From: Candidatus Saccharimonadota bacterium
GTDB taxonomy: Bacteria > Patescibacteriota > Saccharimonadia > Saccharimonadales > Saccharimonadaceae
Reading direction: 5' to 3'
NCBI GenBank assembly: GCA_027311865.1
Contig: DAICYC010000004.1
Location: forward strand, 1 to 47,934
DNA length: 47,934 nucleotides
The notes under the pieces are model-generated. The model was given only the letters and a program-made list of their open reading frames with translations, did no database searches and was not told the origin of the DNA. Of the stretch, positions 38,252-47,409 are shown piece after piece. Every line of letters starts with the position of its first letter. The first letter of the stretch is position 1. The translations under genes and the position numbers were made by a program.

Positions 38252-40045
38252 GTGGCCCAGAAGCAACAATCGAAGTGGCGTTTTGCACCAAAGAAAAGTT
38301 TCAGCTCCAAGGCTCTCTCTCGACGAATGAAGAAAGTCGAGGGCGCAACCGTCAAGCATGCTCGACGGTTTGTGATTTCCCGTTGGAAAAATGTCCGTGA
38401 AGTTCGTCGGCACGTTGGCTTGTGGGCCTTGGCCGTCGGACTGCTGATTGGCGCCGCTGGCCTGCAGATTTTTTGGTATCAGCAGAGCTACCGGGTGATG
38501 GCTGGGGCCGAGAACGGCACCTATGTCGAGGGTGTGATGGGCCCGGTTAACACATTGAATCCGATCTTTGCTAGCACCAGCGCCGAAGAATCAGCCAGTT
38601 CACTAATATTCTCGAGATTATTACGTCATGATACATCGGGAAAGCTCAACTACGATTTAGCGGAATCGATGCGACTGAGCGAAGACAGTCGAACCTATAC
38701 CATCGATTTGCGTGATGATGCCAAGTGGCACGATGGGGTGTCGGTCCGAGCTCGTGACGTAGCTTTTACGGTTAATTTATTAAAAGACGCCTCCACTCGT
38801 TCGACGGTCAGTGGCTGGGGTGATATCGTTGTCAAAGCTGAGGATGAGAATACGGTCAGTTTTCGCTTACCGTCTGTCTATGCGGCCTTTCCACACGCTT
38901 TGAACTACCTGCCGATTTTACCAGAACATTTACTCCGTGATGTAGAGCCGGCCGAACTGCGCGAGCACCGATTTAGTCAGCAGCCAGTCGGCAGTGGGCC
39001 GTTTAGGTTCCGCTTCAAACAAGATTTGGACATCGATTCGGGTCGCAAGATTATTTACTTAGCCAGAAATGATTCATATTACAAGGGAAGGGCTAAACTC
39101 GACCGCTTCCAGCTACACGTCTACGATACAGCCGATGCGATCGTTCGAGGTTTGAATACCTCTGAGGTTAATGCGGCGACTGATTTAGCATTGTCTGATC
39201 TAGAGCGCATCAATACCAATCGTTATCAGGTGTCATCAGAGCCGATCAACAATGGTGTTTATGCTATTTTCAATACGACGAAAGGTGTATTGGAAGACGA
39301 GAAAATTCGTCGAGCTCTCCAGGTTGGAACGGACACCAGCTCAGTTCGAAGTTCAGTTGGTGACGATTTGGTGGCGCTTGACCTGCCATTCTTACGTGAT
39401 CAAGTCGATGCGGAGTTGCCAACAGCGCCCGAATATAATGTTAAACGAGCCGCTGAACTACTGGATGAAGCCGGCTGGAAAGTGGATGGTGGAGTCAGGA
39501 AGAAGGATGGTGAGCCACTGAAGTTGAACTTTGTCACCTCCAAAAATAGCGACCTCGAAAAAGCTCTCCGTTCGCTGACTGACCAGTGGCAAAAGCTCGG
39601 TATCGTGGTGACGACAAGTATCGTCGATCCATCCGATCCGTCGCAGAATGTTGTTCAGAATATTCTTCAACCAAGAAATTATGACGTGTTATTGTACCGC
39701 TTGGCGATTGGTGGTGACCCAGACGTCTATGCTTATTGGCATTCTAGCCAAGCCACGCGTGGGCTAAATTTCGCAACCTACAGCAACCAAGCGGCTGACG
39801 ACGCCTTGGCAAGCGCTCGAACAGTGACTGATAAAAAATTGCGCGATGCTAAATATGCGACTTTCGCCAAGCAGTGGATGAGTGATGCGCCAGCTATCGG
39901 TCTATTCCAGACGACGACCCAGTATGTTTACTCGCCAGCCGTCCATTCGACCGACGCCGACAAGACTTATGTCACCCCGACTGACCGCTACGCCGATGTA
40001 ATCTACTGGACGGTCGGTGATGCAATTGTTCATCGCACACCGTAA
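38252..40045 (+). CDS. family 5 ABC transporter extracellular substrate-binding protein (oligopeptide type)
   Basis: N-terminal TM anchor; LNPIFASTSAEESASSLIFSRLLRHD, WHDGVSVRARDVAFTVNLLKD, IRRALQVGTD, VVTTSIVDPSD. Confidence 0.92.
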   Translation: MAQKQQSKWRFAPKKSFSSKALSRRMKKVEGATVKHARRFVISRWKNVREVRRHVGLWALAVGLLIGAAGLQIFWYQQSYRVMAGAENGTYVEGVMGPVNTLNPIFASTSAEESASSLIFSRLLRHDTSGKLNYDLAESMRLSEDSRTYTIDLRDDAKWHDGVSVRARDVAFTVNLLKDASTRSTVSGWGDIVVKAEDENTVSFRLPSVYAAFPHALNYLPILPEHLLRDVEPAELREHRFSQQPVGSGPFRFRFKQDLDIDSGRKIIYLARNDSYYKGRAKLDRFQLHVYDTADAIVRGLNTSEVNAATDLALSDLERINTNRYQVSSEPINNGVYAIFNTTKGVLEDEKIRRALQVGTDTSSVRSSVGDDLVALDLPFLRDQVDAELPTAPEYNVKRAAELLDEAGWKVDGGVRKKDGEPLKLNFVTSKNSDLEKALRSLTDQWQKLGIVVTTSIVDPSDPSQNVVQNILQPRNYDVLLYRLAIGGDPDVYAYWHSSQATRGLNFATYSNQAADDALASARTVTDKKLRDAKYATFAKQWMSDAPAIGLFQTTTQYVYSPAVHSTDADKTYVTPTDRYADVIYWTVGDAIVHRTP

Positions 40046-40090
40046 GTTATTGCCTGTCGCGATTAACTACTGTATAATTGCCTCTTGTTA

Positions 40091-40167
40091 GGGCGCTTAG
40101 CTCAGTTGGCTAGAGCATCTCGTTTACACCGAGAGGGTCGGGGGTTCGAATCCCTCAGCGCCCACCA
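40091..40167 (+). tRNA. tRNA-Val(TAC)
   Basis: GGGCGCT/AGCGCCC acceptor, anticodon loop TTTACAC, GGTTCGAATCC T-arm, CCA; TGTATAAT-like promoter upstream. Confidence 0.95.
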
Positions 40168-40183
40168 CGTACCTTTGATTTAT

Positions 40184-40271
40184 GCGCGAGTGGCGGAATT
40201 GGTAGACGCGTCAGCTTGAGGGGCTGGTGAGTATTGCACTCGTGGAGGTTCAAGTCCTCTCTCGCGCACCA
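40184..40271 (+). tRNA. tRNA-Leu(GAG)
   Basis: GCGCGAG/CTCGCGC acceptor, anticodon loop TTGAGGG, long variable arm, GGTTCAAGTCC, CCA. Confidence 0.95.
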
Positions 40272-40283
40272 ATTCGCTTTAGG

Positions 40284-40303
40284 CTCCCGGTTGGGAGTTT
40301 TTT
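40284..40303 (+). terminator. terminator after tRNA-Leu
   Basis: CTCCC-ggtt-GGGAGTTTTTT. Confidence 0.85.
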
Positions 40304-40376
40304 GTTGGTTGCACTTGCCGGAATCATCGAAAAATGCTTTAATAAAGGTGAAGGAAGCCCGTAAGGGCGTATTTTT

Positions 40377-42200
40377 ATGACTGAACCAAACAAAATTCGC
40401 AACGTTGCCATCATCGCTCATGTCGACCACGGAAAAACTACCCTGGTTGACGGTCTACTCAAGCAGAGTAACACTTTTCAATCGCATCAAGCCGAGATGG
40501 AGCAATCGCTCATCATGGATAGTGGCGATCAAGAGCATGAACGAGGCATTACAATTACCGCTAAGCAAACTTCGGTCTATTACAACGACCACAAGATTAA
40601 CATCATTGACACGCCCGGTCACGCTGACTTTTCAGGTGAAGTTGAGCGAACTCTCAATATGGCCGATGGTGTTTTATTGGTTGTCGACGCCCAAGAAGGC
40701 CCTATGCCGCAGACGAAATTTGTTTTATCAAAAGCTTTGTCGCTTCATCTTAAGCCAGTCGTCGTCATCAATAAAATTGACAAGCCAGCTAGTCGCATCG
40801 CTGAAGTTGAAGATGAAATTGCGAATCTCTTTCTCGAATTAGCCGTTGATGACGCTCAGTTACACTACCCGGTTTACTACGCCATTGCCCGTGACGGAAA
40901 AGCCTGGCGTGAAATGCCGGTCGATCCCACCGAGTCGACAGACTTGTCAACAATTTTTGAAGCCATCCTGAATGACATTCCGGCACCGGATGTCGATGTT
41001 AACGGCTCTTTACAGATGTTGGTGACGTCACTCCAGTACGATTCGTTTATCGGCAAGTATGCTATCGGTCGTATATCACGCGGCCAAGCAAAGCGCGGTC
41101 AGTCGATCGTTCTAATGAAACGCGACGGCACGTCGGTATCAGCTCGTATTGAAAAACTATTTGGCTACCGGGGCTTGATTCGCGAAGAGGTCGACCAAGC
41201 GTCAGCCGGTGACATCGTGGCCATTTCGGGTGTCGCCGCCGCTCATATTGGTGAAACGATTGCCGACGCCGATAATCCCGAGCAGTTGCCAGTCTTGGAG
41301 GTGGAAGCACCAACTTTGCGCATGTATCTCGGACCGAATACCAGTCCGATGAAGGGTCGAGAGGGTGACTTTAGTACTGGCCGTCAGATTGGTGATCGAT
41401 TGAAGAAAGAACTCGAAACCAACGTGGCGCTGCGAGTTGAAGAATCGGGGATTGGGTTTGTGATTTCCGGCCGAGGTGAACTTCACCTGTCGGTCTTGAT
41501 TGAATCACTGCGACGTGAGGGATATGAATTCGAAGTTGGTCGTCCGCAGGTTGTGACGATTGAAGAAGATGGTATTACAAAAGAACCAGTCGAAGAATTG
41601 ACGATTGAAATCGCCAGTGAACATGTTGGCACAGTTAGCCAGGAGCTAGGTGTTCGACGAGCCGAGCTGATTCACCAAGACACCACCAGTAGTGGAGCAA
41701 CCCGCCAGACGTATCGGATTCCGACCCGCGGGATGATTGGCCTGCGCAATACCTTGCTGACGGCCACAAAGGGTACGGTCATTATGAATAGTCTACCTGA
41801 TGGCTATCAACCGTTGGGGGCTAAAATTCAAACTACCCGCAACGGTGCATTAATCGCTTTTGAAGCCGGCACGACAACACCTTATGCTCTTCAGAATGCC
41901 GAATCTCGAGGGACTTTGTTTATCGGTCCTGGTGTTGAAGTTTACGCCGGTATGGTCGTTGGTTTACACAACCGATCTGAGGATTTAGAGATCAACGTTT
42001 GTCGAGCCAAGCAACTGACAAATATGCGTTCCAAATCGTCTGATGGCGCGGTTCAGTTGACTCCGTATACTGAACTTAGTCTGGAGCAGTCGATTGATTT
42101 TATCGCAGATGACGAGCTTCTCGAAGTGACACCGAAAAACTTGCGCCTCAGGAAGCGTCATCTTGACGCCAATCAACGCAAACGTGCCGCCAAAGCTTAA
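40377..42200 (+). CDS. typA: ribosome-binding GTPase TypA/BipA
   Basis: [61 protein letters not shown]. Confidence 0.97.
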   Translation: MTEPNKIRNVAIIAHVDHGKTTLVDGLLKQSNTFQSHQAEMEQSLIMDSGDQEHERGITITAKQTSVYYNDHKINIIDTPGHADFSGEVERTLNMADGVLLVVDAQEGPMPQTKFVLSKALSLHLKPVVVINKIDKPASRIAEVEDEIANLFLELAVDDAQLHYPVYYAIARDGKAWREMPVDPTESTDLSTIFEAILNDIPAPDVDVNGSLQMLVTSLQYDSFIGKYAIGRISRGQAKRGQSIVLMKRDGTSVSARIEKLFGYRGLIREEVDQASAGDIVAISGVAAAHIGETIADADNPEQLPVLEVEAPTLRMYLGPNTSPMKGREGDFSTGRQIGDRLKKELETNVALRVEESGIGFVISGRGELHLSVLIESLRREGYEFEVGRPQVVTIEEDGITKEPVEELTIEIASEHVGTVSQELGVRRAELIHQDTTSSGATRQTYRIPTRGMIGLRNTLLTATKGTVIMNSLPDGYQPLGAKIQTTRNGALIAFEAGTTTPYALQNAESRGTLFIGPGVEVYAGMVVGLHNRSEDLEINVCRAKQLTNMRSKSSDGAVQLTPYTELSLEQSIDFIADDELLEVTPKNLRLRKRHLDANQRKRAAKA

Positions 42201-42245
42201 TTCGAGGTTGGTTCAAATACTGGTTGTGGCTATACTAGCTTATAG

Positions 42246-42428
42246 ATGGTTAGTATTCCCGATCCGGCCGATAAATTAAAACGCAGCCTCGCGCTATCGG
42301 CTGCTCGTCTAAAGCGTAGTCGTCGCAGTCCAGATGAGATGTTGGGCGATTTATTCGCCGACGTTCAGCGCCAGAAGATTTTTGCTGACGGTAAGACGTT
42401 TGTGGACCTAAAGCCCGTAGTCGATTAA
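42246..42428 (+). CDS. N-terminal fragment of trehalase, separated from the rest by a frameshift
   Basis: LGDLFADVQRQKIFADGKTFVDLKPVVD resembles the N-terminal conserved block of GH37 trehalases; stop at 42426-42428. Confidence 0.75.
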   Translation: MVSIPDPADKLKRSLALSAARLKRSRRSPDEMLGDLFADVQRQKIFADGKTFVDLKPVVD

Positions 42429-42478
42429 GCGCTATTCGACAGGAATATCGTCTGCTGCGAAACGACCCTGATTTTGAT

Positions 42479-43831
42479 TTGAAAGATTTTGTCCATCGAC
42501 ATTTTGACGATTTAGCCCAAGCGATGCCGGGGACAAATTCGGCACCACCGACTGTCAATTCGATTGCAGAATACATCGAGCAGATGTGGCGGAATCTGTC
42601 ACGGCATCATCCCCACGACGACGGATCGCTGATTGGCTTGCCGCATAAGTATATTGTGCCGGGCGGGAGGTTTGACGAGCAATTTTATTGGGATAGTTAT
42701 TTTATAATGCTCGGACTAGCCGCTGATGAAGACTGGGATACAGTACGCGGCATGATTGATAACATTGCTTATCAGATTAAAGTTTACGGTTTTGTGCCGA
42801 CTGCCAATCGCAGTTACTTCCTGTCACGATCACAACCGCCGGTGTTTGCACTAATGGTTCGGCTACTGGCCGGTCATGATGGCCCTAGGACTTTGACAAA
42901 GTATTTGCCAGAAATGTTGGCTGAATATCGTTTTTGGATGAAGGGCATGAGCCACTTATCGCAGACGGAGCATTTTGCTTATCGTCGAGTGGTCCAGATG
43001 CCGGACGGGTCGATGCTTAATCGATATTATGATAATAAGCAGACCGCCCGTCCGGAATCGCATCGCGAGGACAATGAAACGGTCGCCATGTCCAACGGAC
43101 GCGCCAGCGACAAATTGTTCCTACATCTCCGAGCGGCGGCCGAATCGGGTTGGGATTTTAGCTCGCGTTGGTTAAAAGACCCTCTCGATCTGAGTTCGAT
43201 CCACACAGCCGATATTGTTCCAGTTGATTTGAATGTCTTACTTTTAGTTCTCGAAGAGACCATTGCCGAAGCCCACAATCGACGCTGGCATCCTCTAGCA
43301 AAGCGACGTTATCGAAAATTGGCCCTCAGTCGAAAACGAGCGATTAATCATTATCTCTGGAGTTCAAAAGAGAACTGGTTTATGGATTATAACTTCCATG
43401 ATGATGAGTTGACCGGTGTGATGTCACTGGCCGGTATCTTGCCATTGTATGCTGGAGTGGTCCGACGGCCACGGGCCCAGAAAGCAATTCGGCGGCTAGA
43501 AACTGATTTTCTCAAAGCTGGTGGCTTGGTAACGACACTCCAGGTGACCGGGCAGCAATGGGATGCGCCGAACGGTTGGGCGCCACTTCACTGGTTCGCC
43601 AGTCAAGCACTACGTCGTTATGGCGAAGATGAGTTGGCCAACAAAGTTGAGGATCGATGGTTGCGGACGGTTGAAGCAGTCTATGAGCAAACTGGTGCTT
43701 TAGTTGAAAAGTATAACGTCGTCGATGGACCAATTGCGGGCGGGGGAGGTGAATACTCGGTTCAAGAAGGTTTCGGCTGGACAAATGGTGTTTATCAAGC
43801 GCTAAAGCGACGGTTTAAAACATCTATATAA
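42479..43831 (+). CDS. trehalase (GH37), main part; frame is open upstream from about 42425
   Basis: PGGRFDEQFYWDSYF and QQWDAPNGWAPLHW trehalase signatures; NRSYFLSRSQPP. Confidence 0.92.
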   Translation: MKDFVHRHFDDLAQAMPGTNSAPPTVNSIAEYIEQMWRNLSRHHPHDDGSLIGLPHKYIVPGGRFDEQFYWDSYFIMLGLAADEDWDTVRGMIDNIAYQIKVYGFVPTANRSYFLSRSQPPVFALMVRLLAGHDGPRTLTKYLPEMLAEYRFWMKGMSHLSQTEHFAYRRVVQMPDGSMLNRYYDNKQTARPESHREDNETVAMSNGRASDKLFLHLRAAAESGWDFSSRWLKDPLDLSSIHTADIVPVDLNVLLLVLEETIAEAHNRRWHPLAKRRYRKLALSRKRAINHYLWSSKENWFMDYNFHDDELTGVMSLAGILPLYAGVVRRPRAQKAIRRLETDFLKAGGLVTTLQVTGQQWDAPNGWAPLHWFASQALRRYGEDELANKVEDRWLRTVEAVYEQTGALVEKYNVVDGPIAGGGGEYSVQEGFGWTNGVYQALKRRFKTSI

Positions 43832-44400
43832 GCCGGGTCGGTCGGTAAGATATTATCAATTGGTGGTAATGATAGCTGACGCAGTCGGACCGATTCGCCT
43901 GGATCGGCGTGATGATAGTGCGTAAAATCGTTGACAGTACCATATTCAACTGTACTGAAATCAGGCAGAGCGCTGAATACCAACGTGCTGTCATTCAGCA
44001 CCAAGGGGTCATCATCAAGGGCATTACGGCATAGTCCACAGGGGTGTAAAGTTAGCATTTCGCGACCGCTCTGCTGGTCGAGCTGAGTGTCACCAACGAT
44101 AGTGACGAGACTGACGGCGTCGATTTTTTCAGCATGAGCTGCTTGGAGGGCTAATTCTTCAGCATGAATGTTGATATGGCTGTCAGCGGCGGGTTTGATG
44201 TTATAGCCAGTAAAAAGGGACAGTTCTCTGCTGAGGAAAGTCAGACCGACGATGGCGGCGCCAACCTTAAAGTTGCGGTAGGACCTTGCTTGTTCACGAG
44301 CCAGTCTAGCTTCCTGAAGGGCGCTGACGACGTTACCAGTGGACTGGCTTTGATAAAATTGATGCCGCTCATGAGGTTGTGGAGAGTTCAACACAGCCAT
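43795..44400 (-). CDS. cytidine deaminase-like zinc-dependent deaminase
   Basis: HAEELAL and PCGLCRNAL motifs; overlaps the trehalase 3' end convergently. Confidence 0.85.
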   Translation of the reverse strand: MAVLNSPQPHERHQFYQSQSTGNVVSALQEARLAREQARSYRNFKVGAAIVGLTFLSRELSLFTGYNIKPAADSHINIHAEELALQAAHAEKIDAVSLVTIVGDTQLDQQSGREMLTLHPCGLCRNALDDDPLVLNDSTLVFSALPDFSTVEYGTVNDFTHYHHADPGESVRLRQLSLPPIDNILPTDPAYIDVLNRRFSA

Positions 44401-44441
44401 TATCTAACAAGAAAAATCCAGATTAAGCAAGCTTAGACGGA

Positions 44442-45614
44442 TTAGAAGATTCGCTCATTGGCGATATCGTCAGGTAGAAAGCCCTTTTGGTGTTTAAAAT
44501 CGGCTTGCCACTGATAATCTTTGCTGTAGCCGAGCTCTTTCATGAGCTGGGTCGGCGCATTACGAATATGGAGCGGAACCGGCAGATCGCTGGTCCGCTT
44601 AGCTAAATCGAGTGCCCGATTCATAGCTTCGGTGGATTGTCGCGATTTTTCGCTCTTTGCTAGAGCTGCGGCGACATGAAAGAGAATGTAGCTCGATTCG
44701 GGCATACCGATGCGTTCGACGGCTTGAAAAGCATTGAGAGCCAGACCGAGAGCGCCGTTGCCAGCCAGACCGATGTCTTCCGAGGCAAAGATGACCATTC
44801 GCCGGGCAATGAATTTCGGATCTTCGCCAGCGTCAATCATCCGGGCCAGATAGTACAAACTGGCATCAACGTCACTGCCGCGAAGACTCTTTATGAAAGC
44901 GCTGATGACATTGTAGTGCATGTCGCCCTTTTTGTCGTAACCGGGTAGGCGTTTTTGAGCCGCCGTTTTTACGGTGTCGACAGTGACTTTTTTCGATAGA
45001 CTGAGGGCCAGTTCGAGATTACCTAGTGCTACGCGGGCGTCGCCGCCGGAGAGTTCGGCGATGTACTTGATGGAGGCTTGATCGATGCGCTTGGTGGCAT
45101 TTTCTGCCGCCACGGCTCGTTTAAGGATGGTTACAATATCGTCACGGCTATGTGGTTGAAGAACCAGCACCCGCGTGCGACTGAGTAGCGGGGTGATAAT
45201 CTCAAAACTTGGATTTTCGGTGGTGGCGCCGATGAGGGTGATTAAGCCTGACTCGACATGGGGTAAAAAGGCGTCCTGTTGGGCTTTGTTGAAGCGGTGA
45301 ATTTCGTCGACAAACAGGATCGTCCGGAGTTGTAGATTCCAGTTCTGGCGAGCGTGTTCAACGATGCGCTCAACATCTTTTTTGCCGCTCGTAACGGCTG
45401 AGATCTCGATAAATTCGGCCTTAACCTCGTTGGCGATGATACGAGCCAGAGTAGTTTTGCCGCTACCGGGCGGTCCCCATAGAATCAAGCTGACCGGTTC
45501 GCCGCCTTTAACAATTTGGCGCAAAATCTCTTTGTCGCCCAACAAGTGAAGCTGGCCAATAACTTCATCGAGAGTTTGTGGTCGCATTCGTTCGGCAAGC
45601 GGGATTTTCGGCAT
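44442..45614 (-). CDS. rarA: replication-associated recombination protein RarA/MgsA AAA ATPase
   Basis: [68 protein letters not shown]. Confidence 0.95.
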   Translation of the reverse strand: MPKIPLAERMRPQTLDEVIGQLHLLGDKEILRQIVKGGEPVSLILWGPPGSGKTTLARIIANEVKAEFIEISAVTSGKKDVERIVEHARQNWNLQLRTILFVDEIHRFNKAQQDAFLPHVESGLITLIGATTENPSFEIITPLLSRTRVLVLQPHSRDDIVTILKRAVAAENATKRIDQASIKYIAELSGGDARVALGNLELALSLSKKVTVDTVKTAAQKRLPGYDKKGDMHYNVISAFIKSLRGSDVDASLYYLARMIDAGEDPKFIARRMVIFASEDIGLAGNGALGLALNAFQAVERIGMPESSYILFHVAAALAKSEKSRQSTEAMNRALDLAKRTSDLPVPLHIRNAPTQLMKELGYSKDYQWQADFKHQKGFLPDDIANERIF

Positions 45615-45675
45615 ATTCCTATTATACGCTGGATTGACTAGTGGTATGATATAGACAGTTAAAGAGGGGAGAGAA

Positions 45676-46425
45676 ATGGAATTTATATTATTAGCGGTCT
45701 TGATTTTTGTGCTGAGTGGCCTGCGAGTGGTTAATCAGTACGAGCGGGGTGTAGTTCTGACGTTGGGAAAGTTCACTGGTATTCGCCAGCCAGGCTTGAG
45801 ATTGGTTATTCCAATTTTTCAAAAGTTAACGCGCGTTGATGTACGGTCGACACCAATCGATGTTCCCAAGCAGGAGATTATCACCAAAGATAACGTGACC
45901 GCCAATGTTGATGCTATTGTCTATTTTCGCGTTCTCGATGCCCAGAAGGCGGTTCTCGAGACTGTCAACTATATGTACGCCACTAGTCAGTTCGCGCAGG
46001 CAGCGCTACGTGATGTAACCGGTAACTTTGAGCTCGACGAGTTGCTATCGAAACGTGAAGACATCAGCATGCGCATCAAAGAAATCGTTGATGCTCAGAC
46101 CGACCAGTGGGGCATCGACGTCGAAAACGTTAAGATTCAGAACATTGAGTTGCCGTCGGATATGAAGCGAGCCATGGCTAAACAAGCCGAAGCTGAACGT
46201 GAGCGTCGCAGTAATATCATCAATGCCGAAGGTGAATTAGCGGCGGCCGAGAAGTTGGCGCAGGCTGCCGGCATCATCGCTTCAACACCGGGTGCCCTGA
46301 ATCTTCGAACTCTCAATACGATTGAGCGAATCAGTACCGAGCCGAGCCAAAAAACCACAATGCTCTTTCCGATCGAGCTAGTGGACGCCATGCGCGATAT
46401 CGGTACCGGCCTGAAGCACAAGTAA
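45676..46425 (+). CDS. SPFH/stomatin-like (slipin) protein
   Basis: VNQYERGVVLTLGKFTGIRQPGLRLVIPIFQ, RSTPIDVPKQEIITKDNVTANVDAIVYFRV. Confidence 0.93.
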   Translation: MEFILLAVLIFVLSGLRVVNQYERGVVLTLGKFTGIRQPGLRLVIPIFQKLTRVDVRSTPIDVPKQEIITKDNVTANVDAIVYFRVLDAQKAVLETVNYMYATSQFAQAALRDVTGNFELDELLSKREDISMRIKEIVDAQTDQWGIDVENVKIQNIELPSDMKRAMAKQAEAERERRSNIINAEGELAAAEKLAQAAGIIASTPGALNLRTLNTIERISTEPSQKTTMLFPIELVDAMRDIGTGLKHK

Positions 46426-46440
46426 CGGCTTGCCAGAACC

Positions 46441-46470
46441 GTCGACCTCTAGTAAAATACAGAGGTCGAC
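46441..46470 (+). promoter_or_regulatory. perfect 10-bp inverted repeat flanking a -10-like box upstream of tRNA-Phe
   Basis: GTCGACCTCT-AGTAAAATAC-AGAGGTCGAC; TAAAAT at 46453-46458. Confidence 0.5.
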
Positions 46471-46475
46471 CGCGC

Positions 46476-46551
46476 GGCTCTTTAGCTCAGTTGGTAGAGC
46501 AGAGGCCTGAAGAGCCTTGTGTCCCCAGTTCGAGTCTGGGAGGAGCCACCA
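46476..46551 (+). tRNA. tRNA-Phe(GAA)
   Basis: GGCTCTT/AGGAGCC acceptor, anticodon loop CTGAAGA, AGTTCGAGTCT, CCA. Confidence 0.94.
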
Positions 46552-46560
46552 AAATGACCC

Positions 46561-46598
46561 ATGCGGATGTAGATCAGCGGTCAAATCATGAGAGCGCT
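46561..46598 (+). pseudogene. degenerate copy of the 5' half of tRNA-Gly
   Basis: ATGCGGATGTAGATCAGCGGTC[AAATCATG]AGAGCGCT versus ATGCGGGTGTAGCTCAGCTGTTAGAGCGCT: 18/22 plus 8/8 identical around an 8-nt insertion. Confidence 0.5.
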
Positions 46599-46618
46599 GA
46601 AGCGCAACAATCATATAT

Positions 46619-46692
46619 GCGGGTGTAGCTCAGCTGTTAGAGCGCTTCCTTGCCAAGGAAGAGGTCCAGGGTTAGAGTCCCTGTACCCGCAC
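46619..46692 (+). tRNA. tRNA-Gly(GCC) with atypical D- and T-loops
   Basis: GCGGGTG/TACCCGC acceptor, anticodon loop TTGCCAA, T-loop TTAGAGT, D-loop AGCTGTTA, CCA. Confidence 0.9.
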
Positions 46693-46733
46693 CACGAAAT
46701 AACTCGGTCCTTGTGGTCGAGTTTTTTCGTGGT
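46691..46733 (+). terminator. terminator after tRNA-Gly; left arm begins in the tRNA CCA end
   Basis: ACCACGAAATAACTCG-gtccttgtggt-CGAGTTTTTTCGTGGT. Confidence 0.75.
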
Positions 46734-46767
46734 GTCTGCTAATCTCGATACTGATATTATGATTCCT

Positions 46768-47061
46768 ATGAATAGAGCTCATCAGACTTATGCCAGTGGA
46801 CAGGTCATGCGTAGCCAGACCGGTACCGTTTTAACGTATTATTTCAACGATGGAATGATTAAGGCGCAAGGCGATTACATTGATGGTCGAATGCAAGGAA
46901 GATGGATTTTTAACAAGAAGTCTGGCTTTTTGTGGCAAGTCGGATATTTTGACGAAGACGGCAAGCAGCATGGCGATTGGACAGTCTACAAGCCAGACGG
47001 AACGATTCAGGATCATAAATATTTTGTCCACGGCAAGCGAAGTTGCAGGCAGCGCACCTAG
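46768..47061 (+). CDS. MORN-variant (YwqK-like) repeat protein
   Basis: YYFNDGMIKAQGDYIDGRMQGRWIFN, GYFDEDGKQHGDWTVYKPDGTIQ; start 7 nt after TGATATTAT. Confidence 0.7.
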   Translation: MNRAHQTYASGQVMRSQTGTVLTYYFNDGMIKAQGDYIDGRMQGRWIFNKKSGFLWQVGYFDEDGKQHGDWTVYKPDGTIQDHKYFVHGKRSCRQRT

Positions 47062-47068
47062 TGTCATA

Positions 47069-47097
47069 TTGACAAATAATCATAAATAATATATAAT
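47069..47097 (+). promoter_or_regulatory. perfect consensus sigma70 promoter
   Basis: TTGACA-17 bp-TATAAT. Confidence 0.85.
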
Positions 47098-47132
47098 ATA
47101 AAAGTACGCCCACTCGTCACAAAGGAGTTTAA

Positions 47133-47402
47133 GTGAAGCGTAACCTCAAGGCACTTCAGCACGAGAAGCGCAAGCAGTTGAAAATCGATCAAGTCGGCCG
47201 CGCCCACTACAGCGCTGTCCGCATGCACCGAGTGGAGCCGTTCCACGAGAACGCCAAGCTCCTCTACACTCGCCCGACACGTCGCCGTGTCAACAGCTTG
47301 CTCAAGCAGGCCACGATGTTCGACGACGTCGAGGACATTGACATCTTCGACGAGCGCGAAGCGGTGGGTCCGATTGCCTACCTGCACATGAACTTCTGCT
47401 AG
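47133..47402 (+). CDS. hypothetical small protein, 89 aa, basic N-terminus/acidic C-terminal half
   Basis: GTG start with AAAGGAG SD, C-ending codon bias, consensus promoter, terminator after stop. Confidence 0.75.
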   Translation: MKRNLKALQHEKRKQLKIDQVGRAHYSAVRMHRVEPFHENAKLLYTRPTRRRVNSLLKQATMFDDVEDIDIFDEREAVGPIAYLHMNFC

Positions 47403-47409
47403 CCTTGTC

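Noticed and set aside
42420-42440. Programmed -1 frameshift in trehalase
   Set aside because: No X-XXY-YYZ slippery heptamer and no obvious downstream pseudoknot; a one-base indel is simpler.
46378-46614. Track ORFs across the tRNA-Phe/Gly cluster (46378..46614 -, 5' part of 46588..47061 +)
   Set aside because: They overlap tRNA genes; the plausible CDS in the latter frame starts at 46768 behind its own -10.
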